From Methylobacterium nonmethylotrophicum (GTDB taxonomy: Bacteria > Pseudomonadota > Alphaproteobacteria > Rhizobiales > Beijerinckiaceae), in the NCBI RefSeq assembly GCF_004745635.1, contig NZ_SRLB01000002.1, forward strand, positions 358,927 to 422,926: a DNA stretch of 64,000 nucleotides. Reading direction: 5' to 3'. A model generated the notes under the pieces. It was not told the DNA's origin. It worked only from the letters and a program-made list of their open reading frames with translations, and ran no database searches. A program made the position numbers and the translations under genes. Positions 54,429 through 61,959 of this stretch are shown piece by piece (position 1 is the stretch's first letter; each line of letters starts with the position of its first letter).

Positions 54429-54683
54429 ATGTCCCACCTGGATCTTGCCCAGTTTCGCTTCCTGAACGCTGACGATGCGCTGATCGTGGCGATGATAGAA
54501 CCACTTTCCTACCTAACCGACATGGAACGGCTGTCGCGATGCGAGGGTGATGCACCACTTGCCGACGCGGCGTTCAAGGCACAGGAAGCACTTCTTGCAG
54601 CGATCACTGCTCTTGATCGATTCTATGCCGAAGATGCACGTGCGGCTGATGCGAGCGGCGCTTACACTTTAATCGCACAGTGA
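54429..54683 (+). CDS. hypothetical acidic protein
   Basis: Protein of 84 residues, not recognised; acidic, Ala-rich and predicted helical (LADAAFKAQEALLAAITALD). AGCAGGGAGAA precedes the ATG. Its stop overlaps a GTG that could start the following Ros/MucR-like gene, so the genes are probably co-expressed. No motif suggests a role. Confidence 0.5.
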   Translation: MSHLDLAQFRFLNADDALIVAMIEPLSYLTDMERLSRCEGDAPLADAAFKAQEALLAAITALDRFYAEDARAADASGAYTLIAQ

Positions 54684-54691
54684 GGTTGGAT

Positions 54692-55318
54692 ATGAATATG
54701 CGACTGCTTGGGATCTCTGCCGATATTGTATCGGCGTATGTGACTCGCAACCATATTCCCGCGACTGAGATTCCGCGACTGCTCTCGGCTGTCCACACGA
54801 TGCTAAACAGGCTTGAGACGCAGTCCACGCCCATGGCTGAGAAGCCTGTGCCTCCGGTCCCTATTCGACGGACTGTTACTCCAGACCACATCATCAGCCT
54901 TGAGAATGGCAAGCCGTACAAGACGCTCATTCGCCATCTCGCCGCGCACGGCCTTACCCCCGAGCAATATCGACAGAAGTGGAGCCTTCCCCACGACTAC
55001 CCGATGATTGCCGAAAACTACGCCGCATCAAGGTCGAATCTATCGCGAGCAAGCGCCATCAATCAGCCCCGGTGCAGCAATGAAGCTTCAGCGGGCACCA
55101 GCGAGACTGATGAACTGCCTAATATATTTGCCCCAGAAAGTGAGAACAAACCTGAGAAGCCGAAGCTCCTCTCGCTGGCTGAGCAGCTTGATATACAAGG
55201 AAAAAGATGGATTCAACATTCTATGAATAGGATTAAGGAGGAAAGTAATTCGAAAGATCCTAACCTTCGTGCCGCATATGAGCGCATGATGCAGCTTTCA
55301 GACAAGCTGCCTTTCTAA
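54692..55318 (+). CDS. Ros/MucR-like transcriptional regulator, zinc ligands lost
   Basis: Protein of about 208 residues. The N-terminal helical part (ISADIVSAYVTRNHIPATEI) and the core VTPDHIISLENGKPYKTLIR, then HLAAHGLTPEQYRQKWSLPHDYPM, are clear Ros/MucR features. The paired cysteines of the canonical zinc finger are absent (DHIISLENG in their place), as in some rhizobial homologues that fold without zinc. A roughly 90-residue C-terminal extension is unusual. I prefer the ATG at 54692 after GAGG; a GTG at 54680 is also possible. A paralogue lies at 55686-56195. Confidence 0.83.
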   Translation: MNMRLLGISADIVSAYVTRNHIPATEIPRLLSAVHTMLNRLETQSTPMAEKPVPPVPIRRTVTPDHIISLENGKPYKTLIRHLAAHGLTPEQYRQKWSLPHDYPMIAENYAASRSNLSRASAINQPRCSNEASAGTSETDELPNIFAPESENKPEKPKLLSLAEQLDIQGKRWIQHSMNRIKEESNSKDPNLRAAYERMMQLSDKLPF

Positions 55319-55417
55319 ACGACGTGAACTCCTGGGCAGATTAGAAGTCTAGAGCGCTGACTGACACCACCCGCCCGCCGAGGCGCAAGACTGTGGCGGG
55401 CGACTGGTCACTCGGAG

Positions 55418-55576
55418 TCAGACGGTGATCCGTCCCGTGAGCAGTAGCACGATTAGGAGGATCAGCAAGATGCCGCCGATACCGAGACCGCCTGTCCGGT
55501 ACCGACCGCCGCCGTAGAAGCTGCCACCGCCACCGAACAGCAGGATAAGGAGGATCAGTATGATCAGAAGGGTCAT
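55418..55576 (-). CDS. DUF3309-like small membrane protein
   Basis: Protein of 52 residues with two hydrophobic segments around a Gly/Tyr/Arg-rich turn: MTLLIILILLILLLFGGGGS, FYGGGRYRTGG, then IGGILLILLIVLLLTGR. This is the layout of DUF3309 and related short envelope proteins common in Methylobacterium and Bradyrhizobium. It is convergent with the preceding Ros/MucR-like gene. Function unknown. Confidence 0.7.
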   Translation of the reverse strand: MTLLIILILLILLFGGGGSFYGGGRYRTGGLGIGGILLILLIVLLLTGRITV

Positions 55577-55685
55577 GGGCGGGCAGTCCTTACGGCCGAG
55601 CTAGAGGCTGTTAGGAATGCTGTCATGAGGTTTTCGTTCCTCAGCCTCACTGCCGCACACGGTGCAGAACTGGGAATGATCGGTC

Positions 55686-56195
55686 TTACGAGGCGGTGGC
55701 CTTCTTCGGCCGACCGCGCCCACGAGCCGGAGCGGAAACGACTGGATCAGGGGTTGACCGCATCTCGGCAGCACGCTTGGCAGCCGCACGCTCGCGCCGG
55801 ATCTGGCCGAGGCCGAGGCTCTTGGCGAGTTCGGAGCGCTGGGCGGCGTAGGTGGCGGCGACCATCGGATAGTCGTGCGGCAGGCCCCACTTCTGGCGGT
55901 ACTGGTCCGGGGTGAGGCCGCGGGTGGTCAGGTGCCGCTTGAGCGACTTGTAGGGCTTGCCGTCCTCCAGGCTGATGATGTGGTCCGGGGTGACGGTCTT
56001 GCGGATCGGGACGGGGGGCGTGGGCTTCTCGACTACGGGTTCGGGGGGTGTGCCGAGTTTCGCCAGGGCCGCGTGCGTGGCTGCGATTAGCGCCGGCAAC
56101 TCGGAAGCTGGAACATTGTTTCTCGATACGTAGGCGCCGACGATATCGGCAGCGAGGCCGATGTGACCGGCATCTTGTCGGGTGCTCTCGTTCAT
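55686..56195 (-). CDS. Ros/MucR-like regulator with AT-hook-like tail
   Basis: Protein of 169 residues. The N-terminus has LAADIVGAYVSRNNVPASEL; the core is VTPDHIISLEDGKPYKSLKR, then HLTTRGLTPDQYRQKWGLPHDYPM. As in the neighbouring paralogue, the zinc-finger cysteines are missing. The C-terminus ends APARGRGRPKKATAS, an AT-hook-like RGRP motif that would favour AT-rich DNA. Such proteins often silence acquired genes. It is read leftward, opposite to its paralogue. Confidence 0.87.
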   Translation of the reverse strand: MNESTRQDAGHIGLAADIVGAYVSRNNVPASELPALIAATHAALAKLGTPPEPVVEKPTPPVPIRKTVTPDHIISLEDGKPYKSLKRHLTTRGLTPDQYRQKWGLPHDYPMVAATYAAQRSELAKSLGLGQIRRERAAAKRAAEMRSTPDPVVSAPARGRGRPKKATAS

Positions 56196-56407
56196 CTAAC
56201 GATCCAAGTCATGCGTTGTTTCGCACGATCCTGATAGCCGACTTACTACCGGGTTCGTCAAGCAGCATTACGGTGACTCGAACGGATCCTGATGCCGAAG
56301 TCCCGACCCAATTCAAAACATCGAGGGTCGATTTGCATTTGTTCCCGATCTGTACTATGCCTGAGATGACGTCATGTCGTAGTGAGATTGATACGGGAGT
56401 GAGAAGG

Positions 56408-56584
56408 ATGACGAGAACGACAAAGCCTCATACCAGCGTCCGGATGAGCCGCGCTGCGCTGCGCGAGCTGAACATTATCTCTGCGATGGAAGGCGTCTCA
56501 AACCAGAAGATTCTGGAAAACGCCTTGCGCCAGATTTTCGCCGACCGCGGTCGCAACTTCGACGTTTTGAATGCAAAGGCCTGA
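56408..56584 (+). CDS. small ribbon-helix-helix-like protein
   Basis: Protein of 58 residues: MTRTTKPHTSVRMSRAALRE, then LNIISAMEGVSNQKILENALRQIF. The beta-strand followed by two helices fits a ribbon-helix-helix (Arc/CopG) DNA-binding fold. GGGAGTGAGAAGG precedes the ATG. A TGACGTCA palindrome upstream (about 56364) may be its operator. No partner toxin is evident next to it. Confidence 0.65.
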   Translation: MTRTTKPHTSVRMSRAALRELNIISAMEGVSNQKILENALRQIFADRGRNFDVLNAKA

Positions 56585-56839
56585 GCGTCATGAAGCAGCG
56601 TTGTCGGGACGTGAGTTGGTTCGGAATGTTGGGGTGACGGTGCAAGCGGGCTGTAATGCCTGCCATAACTCAATTGCCGCCTACTTAAAAGCCGAATTAA
56701 TTTCGAATTTCCAGGGATTTTCCTTGAATTTCGGGCACGACAAATCGCCCCCGGGGCCTGACTGCCTCGGAGGACCATCATCAACAACATGAAAAAGGAC
56801 GGCTCCCCGTGGCGCAAACACGGGTGAGCCGCAGAACAG

Positions 56840-58156
56840 TTGAGCTACATCCCTGATATCACCGATTTTGATGACGGACAAGCGGTTGATCACGGAATCG
56901 AATGCCAGCCGCCCGCCGCTCCGGACGCTGGCGCCGCGATCGGCCTCTATAGCGCACGGCGTTTCGCTGAACGCCTCCACCGCACGTTCGACCGGAACGA
57001 CGGCCTAGACGGCGGTTGGGGACCGTGGGTTCAGCCCCACATCCGCATCCGGCTCAACGACCTCGAACGGCTCATCACGTACCGCCGAGCCATGGGGTCG
57101 TTCGATGTAGTGAAGCCTGGGCAGTACGTCCGGTGTGCGGTCGGGGCGTTGGTCCTCAAGGCCGCTCGCTACGGTGACGATCCTGGCGAGCTGGTGCGTG
57201 CGTGGGCGGTAGAGTTCGTGCCGGAGTACGGTGGCACGCCCGATCTCTCCACGCCCGTGCTTCGGGTCGATACGATCGCAGAAGCCCTCCAGATCCGTGA
57301 GGATGAGGTGAGGGCGAACGTACTCAATTCCCTGGTGTCGATCGACCGGCCGCCGGATGTGCGGGCCTCTGACGATCGGGAGTATGACCGGGCCTATTCC
57401 GAGAACCGTCGTCGCGGTGCAGGCGCCAAGCCGCAATCGTCGCGCACGCTCACGCGGGACACGAAGCGAGTAGCGGCAGCCCTCAAGATCGGGGTCAAGA
57501 AGGCTCGCGACCTCATCCGTACCAGCGTGATCGACCTTGCTGCCGAGATAGCCAAGCTGGACGCTGCGGCTGCCTGCCAAAATTCGTCGGTGACAGGTAC
57601 AGACATAGGGGGACTCTTGTTCCCGACGGAAATTTGCAGCCCGGAAGCACCGCCCCCGACGATCGGTCTCAACATCGGGTCCAGCGCTGAACCCTCGACC
57701 ACGGCCGAGCCCGCCGAGCACGAGGAAGAGGCATCGGCCTCGACGAACAGTCTCGACATCGCGTCCAGCACCGCGACCGCGACCACGGTTGAGACTGACC
57801 GCGGGGAGAACGGGATCGATGTCTCGGCCTCTCTCGTGAATGTCGCGACGGCCGAAACCCACGCCTCCTTCGCGGTCATTGAAACCGAGATGGCAGGCGA
57901 TTCCCCGGACCAGGGTGCGCGTCTGCCGGCCAACGACAACGGCAACGACATCTGCGCCGACCTCGCCGTCCCCGTCCCGCCATCCATCGTTCCGTTCTAC
58001 CTGATGGCCGCCAACGATCCCGACGACGATGCGGCCGACACGCGCGTGATGCCGATCCGAGCGCACGATCGCGAGGCCGAGATCTACGCCCGACTGGTCG
58101 CCAACGCCCCGGCTGCGATCCTGGCGTTTGGGGAGTTGGGTGGGTGGCCGGATTGA
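56840..58156 (+). CDS. hypothetical protein, 438 residues
   Basis: Not recognised. The N-terminal part (about 1-190) is ordered: LYSARRFAERLHRTFDRNDG, RIRLNDLERLITYRRAMGSF and a segment with VLRVDTIAEALQIREDEVRA. The C-terminal half is low-complexity, rich in Ala, Ser, Thr and acidic residues, with repeated stretches such as GLNIGSS / SLDIASS. A basic segment at about 190-235 (RRRGAGAKPQSSRTLTRDTK) may contact nucleic acid. The start is uncertain: TTG 56840 is the only early codon and has a poor ribosome binding site; ATG 57092 would remove 84 residues. It lies just upstream of the structured RNA candidate. Confidence 0.6.
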   Translation: MSYIPDITDFDDGQAVDHGIECQPPAAPDAGAAIGLYSARRFAERLHRTFDRNDGLDGGWGPWVQPHIRIRLNDLERLITYRRAMGSFDVVKPGQYVRCAVGALVLKAARYGDDPGELVRAWAVEFVPEYGGTPDLSTPVLRVDTIAEALQIREDEVRANVLNSLVSIDRPPDVRASDDREYDRAYSENRRRGAGAKPQSSRTLTRDTKRVAAALKIGVKKARDLIRTSVIDLAAEIAKLDAAAACQNSSVTGTDIGGLLFPTEICSPEAPPPTIGLNIGSSAEPSTTAEPAEHEEEASASTNSLDIASSTATATTVETDRGENGIDVSASLVNVATAETHASFAVIETEMAGDSPDQGARLPANDNGNDICADLAVPVPPSIVPFYLMAANDPDDDAADTRVMPIRAHDREAEIYARLVANAPAAILAFGELGGWPD

Positions 58157-58370
58157 TCGCGGTGCGTCTCGTGTGACGCATCGATGATCGACAGGATGAG
58201 GCGGAACGGCCGGGACGATCTCGACCATCCTCCTGCTAGAAAATCATTGAAATTGCCGCCTACCTCTCGAAGGGATGCAGAGAGAGAACGAGCCGGCAAG
58301 AAACGATATTTCCCGGTAATTGCTGATGTAGATTTGACATTCATCCACAAAGATATTATACATTCTGCGT

Positions 58371-58625
58371 GGGGTGCTCCGTAAGGAGTACCTTCCGCGG
58401 GTGGGGAAACCCACTCACGGCGGCCGGGCGGTTAGCGACGCCCATGGGGTCGAAAGTCCCTCACGGGGGACCCGAACGAGGCTCTGGGGGCATTGCCCCA
58501 TGCCACGTCGCTAACGGCAACGGCCTCCCCTCCCCGGCGGGTTTCCGGGGTCCCCCAGTAATCGGGGGCGCAAGGGCGTGAGGCGATCCGACCCGCGTGG
58601 GCTTCCTGTAATGGGAAGCTGCGGT
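58371..58625 (+). ncRNA. candidate structured non-coding RNA
   Basis: A GC-rich, non-coding stretch packed with complementary segments: GGTGCTCC-GTAA-GGAGTACC (58373-58392), GTGGG-GAAA-CCCAC (58401-58414), a 10-bp pair GTTAGCGACG / CGTCGCTAAC (58431-58440 and 58506-58515) enclosing CATGGGG / CCCCATG, then CCCCGG / CCGGGG (58532-58550), CCCCC / GGGGG (58552-58568), an outer CGCGGGT / ACCCGCG pair (58396 and 58591) and GCTTCC / GGAAGC (58601-58619). GNRA-type loops on this strand favour the plus orientation. It matches no RNA family I can name. Flanking DNA is AT-rich. Confidence 0.55.
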
Positions 58626-58699
58626 CAACAAATACGTTTCTTCTTAATCCATTTTGAGCACTCCCACATTCCAAAAAACGAAATCATTTCGGAATCACC

Positions 58700-58891
58700 A
58701 TGACCACACCTACCGACACCGTACAACGCGTCGTCGGCCTGAATCTGCCGACGAACCTCGTCGCGGCGATCGACAAGGCCGCATCTGACGAACTAATTTC
58801 CCGGGCAGCTTGGATGCGCAGGGCTGTCTTGAGCCGCCTACGCGAAACCGGCGCTCTCACTGATCAGCGGAAGGCCCCGACCGCTGCATGA
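58700..58891 (+). CDS. ribbon-helix-helix protein (first of three)
   Basis: Protein of 63 residues: VQRVVGLNLPTNLVAAIDKA, then ASDELISRAAWMRRAVLSRL. The strand-helix-helix pattern with LISRAAWMRRAV is a typical CopG/Arc dimerisation helix. Its stop overlaps the next ATG (ATGA). It follows the structured RNA candidate by about 75 bp. Likely a DNA-binding autoregulator. Confidence 0.72.
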   Translation: MTTPTDTVQRVVGLNLPTNLVAAIDKAASDELISRAAWMRRAVLSRLRETGALTDQRKAPTAA

Positions 58892-59076
58892 TCCCTGCCC
58901 TACCTGAATCCTGTACCAGCCGATTACCGAGTGGCACCGTAGCCCGATTGGACACAGCCGCCGCGTTGCTCGGCATCAGCCGATCAGCCATAGCCCGCGC
59001 CGCGATCATGAAATTGCTCGCCGATCTCGGCGGTACTGCCACCGTGTCGAAGGCAAGGCGCCGGCATGACCGATGA
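58888..59076 (+). CDS. ribbon-helix-helix-like protein (second of three)
   Basis: Protein of 62 residues: RLPSGTVARLDTAAALLGIS, then RSAIARAAIMKLLADLGG. The layout matches an Arc/CopG fold with a strand at SGTVARLD and two helices. The start overlaps the previous stop by four bases, and its end overlaps the next gene by 11 bp, so all three are co-translated. Confidence 0.62.
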   Translation: MIPALPESCTSRLPSGTVARLDTAAALLGISRSAIARAAIMKLLADLGGTATVSKARRRHDR

Positions 59077-59245
59077 TCCTCGACCGCTATTGGTCGCATT
59101 CTCTGCGGGTCCTGAACTCGCGAAACGTATCGAGGAGGAGGCTGCCAGGAGCGGTCTGTCCGTCGCAGAATATGTGAAGCGCGTCGTCCGCTGCGGCATC
59201 GATCTATACAACCCCAACACCATCAAGCAATTCAATGAACAATGA
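59066..59245 (+). CDS. ribbon-helix-helix-like protein (third of three)
   Basis: Protein of 59 residues: MTDDPRPLLVAFSAGPELAK, then RIEEEAARSGLSVAEYVKRV and a short tail. The LSVAEYVKRVVRCG helix is the CopG-type pattern. The gene overlaps both the upstream and downstream frames (11 bp each), which argues for real, tightly coupled translation. Confidence 0.62.
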   Translation: MTDDPRPLLVAFSAGPELAKRIEEEAARSGLSVAEYVKRVVRCGIDLYNPNTIKQFNEQ

Positions 59246-59747
59246 TTTTTCAACGACCGTAGCGATTGAAGCCATTCGGTCCGCTCTATCCGGTAAGAAT
59301 TCTCAACTCTCAGACAGCGCTCGTACCGCGCTCGTCAACGACATTGCTTCCCGCGTCATCGTCAATTCGGACGGTTCCACGTTGTGGAAGGGTGACGACG
59401 GCGAGTTTGATTATCGTGACGGCGCGTTCACTTCGCCGTTCACGGCTGTCCGCAACATGGTGCGAGCCAATCCCGCTCGGTTCGGTGTCGGAATCCCTGC
59501 GCCTGAGACGAATGCCGGGCCGCCCACGCCTGTTGTTCCCAAGTCTCCGGCCGATCTCAGCAAGCTCACTCCGAGCGAAGTGATGAGGCTTGCGAGAGAA
59601 AATCCCGAAATTCGAGCCCATTTCGCTAGCAACCCGCTCGGTAACGCGAAGACTATTCCGAACATGACCGAGCTGATGGTTGCCGCTCGATCTGGTGACA
59701 ACGCTGCCCTCGCCGCGCTCAACGCTCGAGTCGGAGGTGCCCGATGA
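59235..59747 (+). CDS. hypothetical protein, 170 residues
   Basis: Not recognised. The N-terminal part (SDSARTALVNDIASRVIVNS, then DGSTLWKGDDGEFDYRDGAF) looks like a short alpha/beta domain, a Pro-rich linker follows, and the C-terminal part (LTPSEVMRLARENPEIRAHF, then NMTELMVAARSGDNAALAAL) is helical. It resembles small phage-type structural or scaffolding proteins only loosely. It overlaps the previous gene by 11 bp and the next by four (ATGA). Confidence 0.55.
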   Translation: MNNDFSTTVAIEAIRSALSGKNSQLSDSARTALVNDIASRVIVNSDGSTLWKGDDGEFDYRDGAFTSPFTAVRNMVRANPARFGVGIPAPETNAGPPTPVVPKSPADLSKLTPSEVMRLARENPEIRAHFASNPLGNAKTIPNMTELMVAARSGDNAALAALNARVGGAR

Positions 59748-60280
59748 CCTCTCTTCTTGCGAGACAGAAGGCCGCCGCCGAGAAGAGGGCGCGCTGGCAG
59801 GCGATGATGAACGACCCGGAGATTCAAGCCCGCTCGCGTGCCGCGCTAGACGATTTCCAGGCGAGCGAAGAGGCGCGTCGTCGGCCTCAGGAGGAGGCTG
59901 CGGCCCGGACCGAATGCCCTTGCTGCCACACCGGCACCCATCATCGGGGTGAGATTGACCGGATGGTTCGCAATCTGATCCGGTCGCTCGGTGCCGATCG
60001 CGTCGGCGCGCTTCTCTCCGACGAGACGGTGCCGGTGCCGGTCACCGCGCCTGTCGAGGCGTCTGCCGATCCTGGCGTTGCGGAGCTGGTGCGAGCTGAG
60101 ATCGCCCGAGTCATGGCGGAGCACACCGCCAGCGTCGCCCGTCTCACCGCCACCGACGACAGTGAGAGTTGCGACCCGGACCACGATCCTCTGCGCGGCC
60201 CTGATCAGGTTCGCCGCGGTCGCGGTCGCCCTCCCAAGTCATGCGGGAACAAGGCACGTACAAACGCCAGTTCGGCCTAG
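59744..60280 (+). CDS. hypothetical protein with zinc-knuckle-like and AT-hook-like motifs
   Basis: Protein of 178 residues. A basic helical N-terminus (MTSLLARQKAAAEKRARWQA) precedes CPCCHTGTHH, a possible zinc site at about 58-67. A helical middle contains LIRSLGADRVGALLSDE, and the tail ends RRGRGRPPKSCGNK, an AT-hook-like RGRP motif shared with the Ros/MucR-like protein at 55686-56195. DNA binding is plausible. It is coupled to the preceding gene (ATGA) and ends the run that began at 58700. Confidence 0.55.
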   Translation: MTSLLARQKAAAEKRARWQAMMNDPEIQARSRAALDDFQASEEARRRPQEEAAARTECPCCHTGTHHRGEIDRMVRNLIRSLGADRVGALLSDETVPVPVTAPVEASADPGVAELVRAEIARVMAEHTASVARLTATDDSESCDPDHDPLRGPDQVRRGRGRPPKSCGNKARTNASSA

Positions 60281-60408
60281 CTCATACGATCGAATTGCGT
60301 GCAATCTGTAACAATCTAGAAACCGAGCCGCCTCGCTGCGCGCCCACCGTCAGCGAGGCCGGCGGGCCGGGCATCCTCCCCCGAGGGCATGCCGCGGCCC
60401 GCCACTAC

Positions 60409-60657
60409 TCAATGGGCTCTTGCGCGACATCGCCCAGCCGCGACATCTGACAGCGGTAAGGCAAAGCTGTCTCCGCCGTCCGCAGCCTCGATGATCAGGA
60501 TCCCCTCAGCCCAATCATCCGAGCGATCAGGGAGTCTCAGCAATACACGACCGATCTGCCAAGCATGAGCGAGAGCAGCTGTGTCGTCGGCAAGCTCGAT
60601 ACCACCTCCATCGAGACAGCGGTCGCCAATCTTCAAGCTAAAGCAGTAGCGAGGCAT
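60409..60657 (-). CDS. DUF6894 family protein
   Basis: Protein of 82 residues: MPRYCFSLKIGDRCLDGGGI, then ELADDTAALAHAWQIGRVLL and ILIIEAADGGDSFALPLSDVA. The MPRY(F/C)F...D..G.EL.D pattern marks the DUF6894 family, extremely common in Methylobacterium and Bradyrhizobium. Function unknown. It stands alone between the hypothetical genes and the recombinase. Confidence 0.8.
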   Translation of the reverse strand: MPRYCFSLKIGDRCLDGGGIELADDTAALAHAWQIGRVLLRLPDRSDDWAEGILIIEAADGGDSFALPLSDVAAGRCRARAH

Positions 60658-60850
60658 TGCGGCGGCTCAAGGAATCGTGCGCTTGAGTGGACGTCTGACC
60701 CAGCGGCTCCCTACCGCAGGACGAAGCGAACCCTAAAGGAAACCGCAAGCGCTCACAACGTAAGCTCAGCAGCCCTATCAGCCAGCTGCCACTCGCCTGA
60801 GTCATCGGCGGGCTGGGTCTCTTCGGAGGGAACGGCCCAGCCCGCCGCGT

Positions 60851-61465
60851 TCAGGCAGCCCGCTTCGCGATCTTGGAAATGGTCGCCCGGCTGCACCCGG
60901 TGGCGGCCTGGATCTGAGACCAAGACAGCCCCTTGCCGAGCATCGCGGCGATCGACGCATTGCGCTCCACGTCCTCAGGGCGGCCCTTGTAGCGGCCCGC
61001 GGCCTTCGCCTTGGCCTGCCCCTGCGCCTGCCGGCGACGCCGGTCCATGTAGTCCTTACGGCTGATCGCAGCCAGCATGTCGAGAAGCATGCTGTTGATG
61101 GCCTCGAACATGCGGGCCGTGAACTCATCAACCGCGGCCCCGGTCAACATCATGTACGATGTTTGCAAGTCCAGGGCGACGACGCGAACGCGCCGCGCCG
61201 TGATCTCGACCTTGAGCGTGTTCCAGTCAGCCTCGTCTAAGCGCGACAGGCGGTCTACCTGCTCGATCAGGAGCACGTCACCGGGCCTCGAGTCTCTGAG
61301 GAGTCGGAACAGCTCGGGCCGGTCAAGGCTCGAACCGCTCTCATTCTCCACGTAGTAGGCCGCGATCCGCAAACCCCGTTCCTCCACGAAGGAATCGAGC
61401 TGCGCACGGGCGCGCGTGGCGTCTTGCTCGTCAGTGCTGGCGCGAAGGTAGGCCCGAACAAACAT
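60851..61465 (-). CDS. serine recombinase (resolvase/invertase)
   Basis: Site-specific recombinase of about 204 residues. The N-terminal catalytic domain begins MFVRAYLRASTDEQDATRAR, with Ser in the expected place; YVENESGSSLDRPELFRLLR and VLLIEQVDRLSRLDEADW carry the conserved Arg and Asp residues. The C-terminal HTH is GLSWSQIQAATGCSRATISK. I prefer the ATG at 61465; another at 61477 is in frame. An inverted repeat about 75 bp upstream could be part of its recombination site. It lies near the right edge of the island. Confidence 0.92.
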   Translation of the reverse strand: MFVRAYLRASTDEQDATRARAQLDSFVEERGLRIAAYYVENESGSSLDRPELFRLLRDSRPGDVLLIEQVDRLSRLDEADWNTLKVEITARRVRVVALDLQTSYMMLTGAAVDEFTARMFEAINSMLLDMLAAISRKDYMDRRRRQAQGQAKAKAAGRYKGRPEDVERNASIAAMLGKGLSWSQIQAATGCSRATISKIAKRAA

Positions 61466-61539
61466 CCCTGATCCCATCGGTTCAGTTTGGATGGTTTACA
61501 TCATGCTGGTTCGTCTTAAATGGTCAAGTGATATTTATT

Positions 61540-61560
61540 GAACCAATCGGGAGCTGGTTC
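61540..61560. repeat. short inverted repeat upstream of the recombinase
   Basis: GAACCA and TGGTTC are separated by nine bases in an AT-rich stretch 75-95 bp upstream of the recombinase start and just left of the IS256-type remnant. It could be a recombinase binding site or an IS end; I cannot tell which. Confidence 0.45.
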
Positions 61561-61599
61561 ACGAAGGGCATGCCCAAAACGAACCATGGTGCTGGCGGC

Positions 61600-61835
61600 A
61601 GCCGGCCGCTAGGGCTGGTGCCTCGTCTCGGCCTTCATCGTCACCGCTTTCACCCAGGAGGACGCCGAGGCGGCTCGTCAGCAGTGGCGACGGGTATCCG
61701 ATCAGCTCCGACCCAAGGTGCCGAAGCTGGCAGCCTTGATGGACGCCACGGACACCGACGTCCTGGCCCACTGGGCTTCCCGGCAGCACACCGGGCCAAG
61801 TTGCACTCGACCAACCCGTTGGAGCGCCTCACGCA
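61600..61835 (+). pseudogene. IS256-family transposase remnant with frameshift
   Basis: One frame reads FTQEDAEAARQQWRRVSDQL, then RPKVPKLAALMDATDTDVLAHW. The text continues in another frame as FPAAHRAKLHSTNPLERL. Together this is the C-terminal region of an IS256 (Mutator-type) transposase, where RAKLHSTNPLERLN follows the catalytic Glu segment. The frameshift near 61780, the absence of the rest of the gene and an early stop on the left show it is dead. Confidence 0.8.
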
Positions 61836-61959
61836 CCCTGCCGCTCCGCACGATGCCTCGCAGCGGACCGAACCGCTCCATCGAGCCCACCTGCTCCAGA
61901 GTGAGAGCGTCAAGGTCTTTGGCCTACCCTGGCCTATCCGCCTCACGCCCCGCGCCCGC

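Noticed and set aside
58371..58625. Possible CRISPR array or tRNA cluster suggested by repeated short complementary segments
   Set aside because: The stems differ from each other with no regular spacing or identical repeats, and no cloverleaf with a CCA-proximal T-loop was found.
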